The notes under the pieces: generated by a model
The model's input: the letters and a program-made list of their open reading frames with translations, nothing else
Told to the model about the DNA's origin: nothing
Database searches by the model: none
Assembly: GCF_900142005.1 (NCBI RefSeq)
Contig: NZ_FQZL01000008.1
Coordinates: 124,001 to 188,000 of the forward strand
Direction of reading: 5' to 3'
Source: Dethiosulfatibacter aminovorans DSM 17477
GTDB lineage: Bacteria; Bacillota; Clostridia; Tissierellales; Dethiosulfatibacteraceae
Length of the DNA stretch: 64,000 bases
Shown: positions 37,849 through 46,629 of the stretch, one piece after another
How positions within the stretch are numbered: the first letter of the stretch is position 1
Layout of the letters: each line of letters begins with the position of its first letter
Position numbers and translations under genes: made by a program

Positions 37849-37956
37849 TTTAATTCACAACAAGTTTCGTACTGATTCGTTCAACGAGCCGTATCGCATT
37901 GATTCGTTGCGATACATGCGTTTCGCGAATCAACTCAACTAAAGTTGTGACTTAAA
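37849..37956 (+). repeat. structured repeat, copy C
   Basis: A 108-base relative of copy B. The outer arms TTTAA-T-TCACAAC and GTTGTGA-C-TTAAA again carry one pyrimidine mismatch at the same place. The internal loop is the same (AAGTTTCGTA opposite ACTCAACTAAA). The inner helices differ in sequence but still pair: TGATTCG/CGAATCA, AACG/CGTT, GTATCGC/GCGATAC. It ends 5 bases before the AGGAGG of the thioredoxin-like gene. Confidence 0.8.
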
Positions 37957-37972
37957 ACTAGGAGGTAAAAAA

Positions 37973-38215
37973 ATGGAATTGAAAGTTTTAGGAATGGGCT
38001 GTGCAAAGTGCAGCAAGGTGGAAAAAAACGTGAAGGAAGCTGTTAAGGATCTAGGTCTTGATGCAACAGTGGAAAAGGTGGAGGATGTGAAGGAAATAAT
38101 GTCTTTCGGTGTAATGGCGACTCCGGCCCTCGTAATCGACGGAAAGGTAGCCTTTGCAGGGAAGACTGCCACTGCAAAGGAAATAAAGGGAATGCTTGAA
38201 ATAGCTTCAAAATGA
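37973..38215 (+). CDS. thioredoxin-like small redox protein (MTH895 type)
   Basis: An 80-residue single-domain thioredoxin fold with the redox pair in GMGCAKCSKV (Cys10 and Cys13). It also has the cis-proline region MATPALVIDGKV seen in MTH895/TM0996-type proteins. AGGAGGT lies 6 bases before the ATG. It is separated from the ArsP-like permease by 400 bases of structured repeats, but no promoter or terminator is evident between them, so it is probably the third gene of the ArsR operon. Reduction of permease thiols or of the metalloid is plausible. Confidence 0.88.
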   Translation: MELKVLGMGCAKCSKVEKNVKEAVKDLGLDATVEKVEDVKEIMSFGVMATPALVIDGKVAFAGKTATAKEIKGMLEIASK

Positions 38216-38236
38216 TATTTCTGTTCCGGTTTAAGA

Positions 38237-38266
38237 AAGATGTTATTTATTTAGCATCTTTTTTTT
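38237..38266 (+). terminator. terminator of the ArsR operon
   Basis: AAGATG pairs with CATCTT over a 12-base loop, then a run of eight T. Confidence 0.7.
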
Positions 38267-38367
38267 AGTGCAAACATATACTATAATATTGTTTGAATTG
38301 GGAATTCTTTGTGCATTAAAATGAATAATGTGTTAGAATTATATATATTATTTATCAGGAGGTTGCA

Positions 38368-39471
38368 ATGAGCATATCGTTTATCCATACTGCCGATTTG
38401 CATATAGGTAAAAAGTTTAATCTGAATTTTGATGTCGGCGACAGCATAAGAAGAAGAATTGACTTGTGGGATACATTCGACAAGATCATTGAGCTGTGTA
38501 TAAGGAATGAGATTGATTTCCTTTTTGTGGCTGGAGATCTCACTGATGGCAAATACTGTACCATTGAAGATATAGAAAGGCTTGCATCAAAATTCAAGGA
38601 AGCAATAAATACGAAGGTTGTTGTGACTACGGGAAGCAACGACCCTTATTCTGTGAACTCTTATTACAAATATATAGACTGGCCTGATAATGTATACCTT
38701 GTTGATACCACTGACAGTGTCAAAAAGATGGTTTTTGAGGAAGAAGGTCTTTGTGTGTACTCCATAGGACTTGATATCAAGGGTGTGCAGGAAGAACGAA
38801 AAACAATAAGCTCCATTAGAACCGATGATGATATGGTCAATGTTTTTCTTGCCCATGGAGACATTGAAGGGAACGACCCCCCGGACTTGAGAATCGACGT
38901 GGAATCAATAAGGGACAAGTTCGACTATATAGCTCTTGGACACTATCACCAGTATCGTGAATATTCTGAAAGGATGATTTATCCCGGATCGCCTGAGCCC
39001 CTTGACTTCAAGGAGCAGGGACAGCATGGGGTCGTATATGGGAAAATTGACAAGGAAAATTTCGAAAAGGTGTTTCTGCCCACTGCAAAGAGTCGGTTCA
39101 TATTAAAGGAACTGTACCTTCAGCCTGAGTACGAGCATCAAAAGATACTGGATATAATAAAATTCATAGGGGACTATATTTCGGTTTCAAAGGATTATTA
39201 CAAGGTTATCTTGAACGGTACTGTAAATATGGAAATGGACATGGACAAGATAAAGGCGGAAGCTTCCACATATTTCCAGCATATTGAATTTGTGGATAAT
39301 TTTACATATGACATAGACTATGACCTTTTGCTTGAGGAATACAAGGGCAATCTCATAGGGGATTTCATAAAACTGATCAAGGAAGAGGATGAAAACATAA
39401 ACAGTCAACGGGCGCTCATGTTGGGCCTTGATGTTATGTTGAAAGAAAAGGTGGGCATCGATGATTATTAA
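38368..39471 (+). CDS. SbcD/YhaO-like metallophosphoesterase (DNA repair nuclease family)
   Basis: A 367-residue protein related to Mre11/SbcD that should pair with the SMC-like ATPase encoded next. Calcineurin-type motifs are HTADLHIGKKF (7-17), FVAGDLTDG (53-61), AHGDIEG and ALGHYH. The third motif, normally GNHD with the catalytic histidine, reads GSND (89-92), so phosphodiesterase activity may be reduced or lost. AGGAGGT ribosome binding site. The end overlaps the start of the ATPase gene by 11 bases, indicating coupled translation. Confidence 0.88.
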   Translation: MSISFIHTADLHIGKKFNLNFDVGDSIRRRIDLWDTFDKIIELCIRNEIDFLFVAGDLTDGKYCTIEDIERLASKFKEAINTKVVVTTGSNDPYSVNSYYKYIDWPDNVYLVDTTDSVKKMVFEEEGLCVYSIGLDIKGVQEERKTISSIRTDDDMVNVFLAHGDIEGNDPPDLRIDVESIRDKFDYIALGHYHQYREYSERMIYPGSPEPLDFKEQGQHGVVYGKIDKENFEKVFLPTAKSRFILKELYLQPEYEHQKILDIIKFIGDYISVSKDYYKVILNGTVNMEMDMDKIKAEASTYFQHIEFVDNFTYDIDYDLLLEEYKGNLIGDFIKLIKEEDENINSQRALMLGLDVMLKEKVGIDDY

Positions 39472-42175
39472 CAGACTTAATTTACTCAATTTCGGTAAAT
39501 TCAAGGACAAGGAAATAGATTTCTCCAATGGGATAAATCTCATATACGGACACAACGAAGCAGGAAAAAGCACAATGCATAAATTCATAGAGGGTATGCT
39601 TTATGGGTTCCATATCAGCAACGGCAATGCTGAAAACAACTGGCTGGGCGACATGGAGAAGTTCAATCCATGGACGGAGGAAAGCTACAATGGAGAGCTT
39701 TTTTATTCACAAAACGGTGAAAAGGTGAAAATTTACAGGGATTTCTACAGCAATGATGTGAAAATCACCGATGCAAGCGGAACTCACGACCTGGGTGAAA
39801 GGTTCAAATACAGCAAAAAGCACCAGGTGATAGAACCTGGAAAGACGATATTTGGCATAAACAGAAGGATGTTTGCAAACACCTTCAGCATAAATCAGCT
39901 TGGCAGCAAAACCGATGAAAATCTCGTTGGAGATGTAAAGGAAAAGATTGAAAATCTTGCAAAATCTAAGGACGAGTCACTGAAGATAAAACATGTATTT
40001 GACGATCTTGAAGAGATGAAGGAGAAAATGGGCAATCCGGAGGATCCATCCTCCAAGGCAGGAAGGATATTGAAGAAGCTTGAAAGCCTTGAGGAGGAAA
40101 TGGCTCTTAGGGAAGAGGCTGATGGAAAAACCAGCAGAAAGCTCATGCTTGTCGACGCATACAGGAAACAGCTTATAAAAAAGCAGAAGGACTATGACAA
40201 TATAGAAAATATAATAGGGGAACTGGACACGGAAAATATCAAGGAATCCTATGGAACGGCATGTGAGCTGTCTGACGAGATCGAGGCTTTAAACGGGGAA
40301 ATAGGAAGCAATGAAATACATGACATAAACATTGAAGACTATGAACGACTCATAAGGCTGTTCATGAAGTCCGAACAGTATGAAACAAGGGAAAAGGAAC
40401 TTGCGGCAAGGGTCAAGGCTCTTGAAAGAACTGCAAAGACATTGAAGGAAGGTCTGATAATTGGGAATGAATCGGTGGATTTCGAGAAGATGAATTCCAG
40501 TTATGAGATTCTCCAGAGCAACAAGGGAATAGAAGGAAGACTTGAAAAAAAGATAAATGCAATCAATGAAGAAATAGATGTATTTGAAAACAACCGCTTC
40601 GGAGCAACCATAGAATCTTATGAAAAGTACTATGCAAATCAGAAAAAAATAAAATACTACAAGGGAATACTGGAAAGCGATATAATCGCTGTCCTTAAAA
40701 ACAAGATCAAGAAGGAAAAAAGCGGTGCTGTTACAAATACCGTGTTCTCCCTGATTCTTGGCGGATTGATTGCTGTTGGGTCTCATATAGCAGCAAGATA
40801 TTTCTACAATGACTTGTTTTACATTGCCCTTGTACTTCTTGTGGTACCTGCATTCAATTGCAGGGATATATTCAGGAGCCGAAGGATAATAAAGGCTGTA
40901 AAAAGTGAAATTGGAAAGATAGAGAAGGGAAATGCTGAAAAGCTTGAAGAGCAGAAGAGGCTTGAAGATGAAAACAGAAGCATCCTTGAAGAAACCGACT
41001 GCACCAGCTTGAACGACCTGAAGGCAAAATACAATATTGCAACTTCGGAAATTGGAAATATAACAGAAAAGAAAAGCACTCTAGAAACACTGGAAGAGGA
41101 GCACTCATACATAAAAAGAAAGAACGACAATCTTCAGAGTCAGCTTGTGGAACGGGTTGGAATCTTTGGTTACAACGAGCTGAGTTCAGGAATCTTTGGT
41201 GAAATAAGAAGAAGGATAGAGGAGTCCAGGGAAAAGTCCGGAAATCTTAAAGTTGCAAATCAGGAGCTGGAATCTGTGGGGGCCGAGCTTGAGACGGTAA
41301 CGAAAAACAGGAAGGATAATGACGAGGTAATTGCCGGGGTACTTGAACGAAACGGTGTGGAATCTGTTGAGGAACTCAAGCATCAGATTATGGAGCAGAG
41401 ATACATCCAGGACAAGGTTCTTTTAAGGAAGGCCAAGATGGAATCACTCAGGAATATTCTTGGTAAATATACCCTTGAAGAAATGAAAACCAAGATAGAC
41501 AAGCTTGAACTGCTTTTTTCAAATTCGGAATATGGCAGCAAGGAAGAGATACTTGAAGCACACAGAAATGATCTGAAAGAGATAAAGGACCTTGAAGACA
41601 AGGTGAAAAATCTGGTGGAAAACATAAGCTTGAAGCAGAAGGGCCACAGGAAGCTTTCGGAGATAGCGGAAGAGATGGACTGTTACAAGAGGCAGATGAA
41701 AGAACTTGAGGAAGAGCTGGAAATAATCAATAAAACCCAGTCTGTAATAGAAAAGGCATCCCAGAACATTCAGGAAGAATTCCTTCCGAAGTTTATAAGG
41801 AAGATAAACCATTATTTCAGTCTCATAACCGACAGAAAATACAATGAAATAAGGCTGGATGAACATCTAAACCTTTCAGTAGTGGATCCTTCGAGTAATC
41901 TGGAGGTATTTATTGAAAGTCTCAGCGCCGGTACTGTGGACCAGATTTACCTGTCCCTGAGATTTGCCCTTGTAGACATAATATCACGTGATGACGATTC
42001 GCCTGTCATACTTGACGACTGCTTTACCCAGTACGATTACAAGAGGCTGGCAAGTGCCGTAGACATAATGGGAAACATGGGCAAGGAAAGGCAGATACTT
42101 CTTTTTAGTTGTCAGTCCAGAGAAAAGGATATTTTTGATGCCAAGGGGATCCCATACAACTATATAGAAATATAA
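39461..42175 (+). CDS. SbcC/YhaN-like SMC-type ATPase
   Basis: A 904-residue coiled-coil ATPase. Walker A GHNEAGKST (about 30-38) is at the N-terminus. The C-terminal half-site has the signature SLSAGTVDQIYLSLRFAL and Walker B SPVILDDCF. Long coiled coils lie between, interrupted by two membrane spans (about 428-448 and 455-472) as in B. subtilis YhaN. Those spans distinguish it from true SbcC and suggest a membrane-attached complex. It overlaps the nuclease gene, supporting a YhaO-YhaN-type pair. Confidence 0.88.
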   Translation: MIINRLNLLNFGKFKDKEIDFSNGINLIYGHNEAGKSTMHKFIEGMLYGFHISNGNAENNWLGDMEKFNPWTEESYNGELFYSQNGEKVKIYRDFYSNDVKITDASGTHDLGERFKYSKKHQVIEPGKTIFGINRRMFANTFSINQLGSKTDENLVGDVKEKIENLAKSKDESLKIKHVFDDLEEMKEKMGNPEDPSSKAGRILKKLESLEEEMALREEADGKTSRKLMLVDAYRKQLIKKQKDYDNIENIIGELDTENIKESYGTACELSDEIEALNGEIGSNEIHDINIEDYERLIRLFMKSEQYETREKELAARVKALERTAKTLKEGLIIGNESVDFEKMNSSYEILQSNKGIEGRLEKKINAINEEIDVFENNRFGATIESYEKYYANQKKIKYYKGILESDIIAVLKNKIKKEKSGAVTNTVFSLILGGLIAVGSHIAARYFYNDLFYIALVLLVVPAFNCRDIFRSRRIIKAVKSEIGKIEKGNAEKLEEQKRLEDENRSILEETDCTSLNDLKAKYNIATSEIGNITEKKSTLETLEEEHSYIKRKNDNLQSQLVERVGIFGYNELSSGIFGEIRRRIEESREKSGNLKVANQELESVGAELETVTKNRKDNDEVIAGVLERNGVESVEELKHQIMEQRYIQDKVLLRKAKMESLRNILGKYTLEEMKTKIDKLELLFSNSEYGSKEEILEAHRNDLKEIKDLEDKVKNLVENISLKQKGHRKLSEIAEEMDCYKRQMKELEEELEIINKTQSVIEKASQNIQEEFLPKFIRKINHYFSLITDRKYNEIRLDEHLNLSVVDPSSNLEVFIESLSAGTVDQIYLSLRFALVDIISRDDDSPVILDDCFTQYDYKRLASAVDIMGNMGKERQILLFSCQSREKDIFDAKGIPYNYIEI

Positions 42176-42186
42176 CTGGAGCAAAA

Positions 42187-42885
42187 ATGAAAATATTCGG
42201 AATATCGGATCTACATCTTGATTCGAAAAAGGAAAAGCCAATGGACGTATTCGGTGAAAACTGGATAGACCATGATAAGAAAATATTCGATTCCTGGAAG
42301 GAATCGGTCAGCGAAGACGATATAGTATTATTGCCCGGGGACATATCCTGGGCAATTTCATTGAAGGATGCCCATGAAGACTTGAGCCACATAGAAGAAC
42401 TTCCGGGAACAAAGATAATTACAAAGGGAAACCATGATTACTGGTGGTCCTCAATGACAAAAATGAACAATATGGGATTCAAGACCATCAAGTTTGTCCA
42501 CAATAATTCTTTTGCCAGGGACGGAATTGAAATATTTGGAACCAGGGGATGGATGTCAAGGGACAGTGATGAATTCATGAACGATGATGAGGTCATATAT
42601 TTGAGGGAATTGAGGAGGCTGGAAAATTCCGTTAAATCTTCGAAGTTGGATAATCCTTCATTGACTATAGCCCTTTTGCACTTTCCTCCCTTTGACTGCA
42701 GGGGAAGACTTGATGACTTCGGAGAATATGTAAGCGGCAGGAATATCGATATTTGTCTATATGGGCATCTCCATGGAAAGGATGGACACAAGTATGCAAG
42801 AGAAGGGAAATTCGGAAATACTGAATTCATTTGTGTAGCTGCCGACTACCTGAATTTTAAGGTGAAGACAATAAAAGAGGTATAA
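42187..42885 (+). CDS. metallophosphoesterase of unknown substrate
   Basis: A 232-residue calcineurin-like enzyme with every metal motif intact: FGISDLHLD (start), VLLPGDISWA, KGNHDYWWSS, LHFPPF and YGHLHG. It is a different branch from the SbcD-like protein upstream and is 11 bases behind the ATPase gene, so it belongs to the same transcript. No substrate can be proposed. Confidence 0.88.
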   Translation: MKIFGISDLHLDSKKEKPMDVFGENWIDHDKKIFDSWKESVSEDDIVLLPGDISWAISLKDAHEDLSHIEELPGTKIITKGNHDYWWSSMTKMNNMGFKTIKFVHNNSFARDGIEIFGTRGWMSRDSDEFMNDDEVIYLRELRRLENSVKSSKLDNPSLTIALLHFPPFDCRGRLDDFGEYVSGRNIDICLYGHLHGKDGHKYAREGKFGNTEFICVAADYLNFKVKTIKEV

Positions 42886-42888
42886 AAG

Positions 42889-43434
42889 ATGAAGGAAATA
42901 GAAGTAAAGGTACTGAACATAGACCCTGAGGAAATTGAAAGAAAGCTTGCGGAGCTGGGTGCGAAGAAGATAAAGAACGAACATCAGGTGAATCTGATAT
43001 TCGATACTCCCGGCTATAGGCTCCACAACGACTACAGGGGATATGCAAGGATAAGGATAAAAAGGAATCTTGATGATGATGCGGAAAAGATTCTTCTGAC
43101 TGTAAAGAAGAATGTTTCAAGCGACGGTGCAAGGCAAAACATAGAGCACGAGGTTGAAATAGACAGCAGCGAAGAGATGGAAAAAATACTTGGAGACCTT
43201 GGCTACGAGCTCAAGCACAGGGGAGAAAAGCACAGGATATCATACAGTTATGACGACATACTCTTTGAAATAGATACCTGGGACAAGTATACCTATCCTG
43301 AACCATATCTGGAGTTGGAGGTAAAGGTTGAAAAGGATATTGAAAGGGCTGCCGAACTGCTGGAACTGAACAGGGAGAACATTACTTCCAAGTCCATCCA
43401 GCAGCTCAGAAGGGAAGCCGGGTTAGAGGATTGA
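42889..43434 (+). CDS. CYTH-domain protein (class IV adenylate cyclase/triphosphatase type)
   Basis: A 181-residue triphosphate-tunnel enzyme. It opens with the ExExK motif (EIEVKVLN, residues 3-10) and keeps alternating charged residues along the tunnel strands (RIRIKR, ILLTVKK, HEVEID, LEVKVE). Members either make cAMP from ATP or hydrolyse thiamine triphosphate or tripolyphosphate; bacterial cyclases of this size exist. AGAGG ribosome binding site, 3 bases after the previous gene. Confidence 0.85.
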   Translation: MKEIEVKVLNIDPEEIERKLAELGAKKIKNEHQVNLIFDTPGYRLHNDYRGYARIRIKRNLDDDAEKILLTVKKNVSSDGARQNIEHEVEIDSSEEMEKILGDLGYELKHRGEKHRISYSYDDILFEIDTWDKYTYPEPYLELEVKVEKDIERAAELLELNRENITSKSIQQLRREAGLED

Positions 43435-43451
43435 TAATTGTTTCTAACATC

Positions 43452-43480
43452 TTGACAATAAATGGATTTTGTATTAATAT
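43452..43480 (+). promoter_or_regulatory. promoter of the tyrS T-box transcript
   Basis: TTGACA (43452-43457), 17 bases, TAATAT (43475-43480). A second -10-like TATAAT at 43484 lacks a -35. Confidence 0.75.
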
Positions 43481-43494
43481 GTGTATAATCTATT

Positions 43495-43710
43495 AGGGTA
43501 ATGATGGAGAAAGTAGTGTATTTGTTCTTGATTCAGAGAGCAGTCCGGCTGGTGGAAGGGCTGCAGAACAATGTCATGAATTACGGCTCCTGAACCTCTG
43601 TGGGAAACTGCAGCGCAGGTATGCGATATGTACGTAGAGGCTTTATGCGAATTAAGGTGGTACCACGACTATACTCGTCCTTGAATATTTCAAGGGCGAT
43701 TTTTTGTTTA
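43495..43710 (+). promoter_or_regulatory. T-box riboswitch controlling tyrS
   Basis: A leader that reads uncharged tRNA and lets transcription continue. Stem I has the AGTAG bulge (43512) and the GGCTGGTGG distal region (43547-43555). A TAC (Tyr) specifier is likely at 43582-43584 on the descending side. The T-box AAGGTGGTACCACG (43654-43667) forms the antiterminator. The competing terminator is CGTCCTTGAA/TTCAAGGGCG (43676-43698) with a T run. Specifier and downstream gene agree. Confidence 0.93.
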
Positions 43711-43747
43711 TATATTTATTGAATAATTAAAAATGAGAGGTATGATT

Positions 43748-44977
43748 ATGGAAAGAAATGTATTTGACGTATTGATGGAAAGAGGGTTCATAGAACAGTG
43801 CACCCATGAAGAGGAAATCAGGGAACTCCTAGGCAAAGAGAAGGTTACTTTTTATATCGGATTCGATCCTACTGCAGACAGTCTGCACATAGGACACTAT
43901 ATTCAGATCATGGTTATGACTCACATGCAGAGACACGGCCACAAACCCATAGCAATAATAGGCGGAGGGACTACAATGATCGGGGACCCAAGCGATAGAA
44001 CGGGTATGAGATCATTGATGACAAAGGAGACAATAGCTGCAAATGCTGAAAAGTTCAAGCTTGTATTCAAGAAGTTCCTTGACTTCGAGGACGACAAGGC
44101 ACTCATGGTAAATAATGCCGACTGGCTTTTGAACCTAAACTACGTGGACTTCTTGAGAGAGGTTGGAGTGCATTTTTCCGTAAACAGGATGCTAACTGCA
44201 GAATGCTACAAGAACAGAATGGAGAAGGGACTCACTTTCCTTGAATTCAACTACATGATAATGCAGGCATACGATTTTTATATGCTTCACAAACTTTACA
44301 ACTGCAAGATGCAGTTTGGCGGAAACGACCAGTGGTCAAACATCATTGCAGGAGCAGATCTTATTAGAAGAAAGGATTCAGCAAGTGCATATGGAATGAC
44401 ATTCTCCCTTCTAACAACAAGTGAAGGAAAGAAAATGGGCAAGACTGAAAAAGGTGCATTGTGGCTTGATCCTGAAAAAACTTCGCCATACGATTTCTAC
44501 CAGTACTGGAGAAACATAGACGATGCGGATGTGGAGAAATGTCTTGCATTGCTCACCTTCCTTCCTATGGAAGAGGTAAGAAGACTTGGCTCGTTGGAAG
44601 GCGCGGAAATAAACCATGCAAAGGAAGTCCTCGCATTTGAGATAACAAAGCTAATACACAACGAAGAAGAAGCGGTAAAAGCCCAAGAGGCAGCAAGAGC
44701 CCTGTTCTCAAGGGGAACTGATTCCGACAATATGCCTTCAAGCGACATGGAAGCATCTAAGCTTGACGAAAACCTCACAATCATAGACATTCTTAACCTT
44801 ACGGGACTTATTAAGACAAACAGTGAGGGAAGAAGGCTAATACAGCAGGGCGGAGTGTCTGTCAACGATGAAAAGGTTGCGGATTACGGACAGGCAATAA
44901 CTGCTGAAGACTTTAAAGACGGAAAGATGATAATTAAAAAAGGAAAGAAGAAATTCCACAGATTAAATCTAATATAA
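43748..44977 (+). CDS. tyrS: tyrosyl-tRNA synthetase
   Basis: Class I aminoacyl-tRNA synthetase, 409 residues. The HIGH motif is SLHIGHY (about 47), GGNDQWSNI binds tyrosine, and the KMSKS equivalent is [15 protein letters not shown]-terminal S4 RNA-binding domain ([17 protein letters not shown]) follows. The start at 43748 has AGAGG 7 bases upstream; ATGs at 43733 and 43742 are in frame but less well placed. Expression depends on the T-box in the leader. The rRNA methyltransferase gene follows after 11 bases. Confidence 0.96.
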   Translation: MERNVFDVLMERGFIEQCTHEEEIRELLGKEKVTFYIGFDPTADSLHIGHYIQIMVMTHMQRHGHKPIAIIGGGTTMIGDPSDRTGMRSLMTKETIAANAEKFKLVFKKFLDFEDDKALMVNNADWLLNLNYVDFLREVGVHFSVNRMLTAECYKNRMEKGLTFLEFNYMIMQAYDFYMLHKLYNCKMQFGGNDQWSNIIAGADLIRRKDSASAYGMTFSLLTTSEGKKMGKTEKGALWLDPEKTSPYDFYQYWRNIDDADVEKCLALLTFLPMEEVRRLGSLEGAEINHAKEVLAFEITKLIHNEEEAVKAQEAARALFSRGTDSDNMPSSDMEASKLDENLTIIDILNLTGLIKTNSEGRRLIQQGGVSVNDEKVADYGQAITAEDFKDGKMIIKKGKKKFHRLNLI

Positions 44978-44988
44978 AGGAAGAATAT

Positions 44989-46131
44989 ATGTTGAAAGTT
45001 AAACTGGCTGCAGTCTGCGCGTTCGGACTTGAAGCGGTAGTGAAAAGGGAGCTCCTCCACATGGGCTATGAAGACCTCAGAGTAGACAATGGATGGATAT
45101 ACTTTGACGGAACCCTTGAAGATATTGTGAAAACCAATATAAATTTAAGAAGTGCTGAAAGGATACTTCTTGTAATGGGAGAATTTGAAGCCTATACCTT
45201 TACAGAACTTCATGACCATACTTTTGATCTTCCCTGGGGAGACTGGATAACAAGAGACGGCAAGTTCACTGTAAATGGAAAGTCCCTGAAATCAAAACTG
45301 TCAAGCGTGCCGGACTGCCAGTCCATAGTCAAGAAGGCAATAGTGAACAAGCTGAAGGAAGAATATGACCAGGAATGGTTCAGTGAGAAGGGTGCGGAGT
45401 TCACAGTCCAGGTATCCCTCAACAAAAACAAGGCTGTTCTGACAATAGATACTACAGGATCAAGGGAAGGGCTCTTCAAGAGAGGCTACAGGAAGAATGC
45501 CGTGGAGGCACCTCTTAAGGAAACAATGGCCGCTGCCATGATACAGCTGAGTTTCTGGGACAAGGACAGGATTCTGTACGATCCGATGTGCGGTTCTGGA
45601 ACAATAGCGATAGAGGCAGCGTTAATAGGAACAAATACGGCGCCGGGATTATATAGAACCTTTGCAGCGGAAGGATGGCCCATTATTCCAGAGGACATGT
45701 GGCAGGACATAAGAGACCATTATGAAAGCCTTGTGGATGAGGATGTGGAGCTTCAGATTTATGCTTCGGATATAAACAGCGAAGCGGTGAAGGCTGCCAG
45801 GAAAAATGCTGCAAGAGCTGGAATGGAGGACCATATAAAGTTTGAATGTCTTGATGTAAAGGATGTAGTCCTTCCCGGCAAATATGGAGTAATGATAACA
45901 AATCCTCCATATGGAGACAGGATAGGTGACAAGGAAACCGTTGAAAGGGTTTCTGAAGACCTTGGCAGGATATTCGGAAGAGACAAGACATGGTCAAACT
46001 ATATAATCACTCCTTTTGAAAGGTTTGAAAAGCTTTACGGAGCCAAGGCTTCAAGAAAGAGAAAGCTGTTCAACGGCAATGTTAAGGTGAATTACTATCA
46101 GTATTACGGAGAAAGAAAACCTAGGGATTGA
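44989..46131 (+). CDS. 23S rRNA guanine-N2 methyltransferase, RlmL/YpsC type
   Basis: A 380-residue protein. The N-terminal ferredoxin-like plus THUMP domains (to about residue 155) bind RNA. The Rossmann methyltransferase domain has the SAM motif DPMCGSGTIAIEAALIG (about 198) and the catalytic NPPYGDR (about 304). The family methylates 23S rRNA G2445 (E. coli numbering). It is co-transcribed with tyrS and so probably shares T-box control. Terminator 8 bases downstream. Confidence 0.93.
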   Translation: MLKVKLAAVCAFGLEAVVKRELLHMGYEDLRVDNGWIYFDGTLEDIVKTNINLRSAERILLVMGEFEAYTFTELHDHTFDLPWGDWITRDGKFTVNGKSLKSKLSSVPDCQSIVKKAIVNKLKEEYDQEWFSEKGAEFTVQVSLNKNKAVLTIDTTGSREGLFKRGYRKNAVEAPLKETMAAAMIQLSFWDKDRILYDPMCGSGTIAIEAALIGTNTAPGLYRTFAAEGWPIIPEDMWQDIRDHYESLVDEDVELQIYASDINSEAVKAARKNAARAGMEDHIKFECLDVKDVVLPGKYGVMITNPPYGDRIGDKETVERVSEDLGRIFGRDKTWSNYIITPFERFEKLYGAKASRKRKLFNGNVKVNYYQYYGERKPRD

Positions 46132-46137
46132 AATGAC

Positions 46138-46165
46138 GGAAAGCGGCGAAAGCCGCTTTTCTTTC
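46138..46165 (+). terminator. terminator of the tyrS-methyltransferase unit
   Basis: AAAGCGGC/GCCGCTTT with a GAAA tetraloop, then a pyrimidine run. Confidence 0.85.
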
Positions 46166-46208
46166 TTGGTGGCTTTGGAAAGTTTCCTTTATTAAAAGTG
46201 CAAAATTG

Positions 46209-46217
46209 TGGTATAAT
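46209..46217 (+). promoter_or_regulatory. extended -10 promoter of the cupin gene
   Basis: TGGTATAAT with only TTATTA at the -35 distance. Confidence 0.55.
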
Positions 46218-46281
46218 TGATGATAAACTTGATACAGCTATCTGAAAAATCAAATCTAGAATATAACCGGGAGGAAATCTA

Positions 46282-46629
46282 ATGATAATAGGGCACAAGG
46301 ATGATATAGAGTTTGTAATAACCCAGGACCCTTCAGTAAAGGGAGTGGCAATGAAAAAAATTATCGGAGCAGAAGAAGGCTGGGATGATTATGTAATGAG
46401 GATAGTTAAGCTTGAACCAAATGGAAACAGTTTTGACCACAAGCACCCGTGGCCTCATATCAACTACTATATTAAGGGCAAGGGAATCCTTACAATGGAA
46501 GGAGAAGAATTTGAGGTGAAGGAAGGCGGATATACTTTTGTACCTGCAGGAAAGCAGCATCAATGGAGAAACGAATCCGACGAGGTTTTTGAATTCATCT
46601 GTATAGTACCAAAGGAAGGTCACCAGTAA
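46282..46629 (+). CDS. single-domain cupin protein
   Basis: A 115-residue beta-barrel with both cupin motifs. The first is in DHKHPWPHINYYIKGKG (metal-binding histidines and the acidic residue shifted) and the second in FVPAGKQHQWRN. Such proteins bind small molecules or act as metal enzymes or sensors; the function is unknown. GGAGG ribosome binding site. The next gene begins directly after the stop, so the two products are likely used together. Confidence 0.85.
   Translation: MIIGHKDDIEFVITQDPSVKGVAMKKIIGAEEGWDDYVMRIVKLEPNGNSFDHKHPWPHINYYIKGKGILTMEGEEFEVKEGGYTFVPAGKQHQWRNESDEVFEFICIVPKEGHQ

Noticed and set aside
37634..37956. CRISPR array or insertion-sequence remnant
   Set aside because: The copies are not exact short repeats with regular spacers, and there is no transposase, terminal direct repeat or cas gene nearby. 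Covarying helices argue against simple decay of a transposon.
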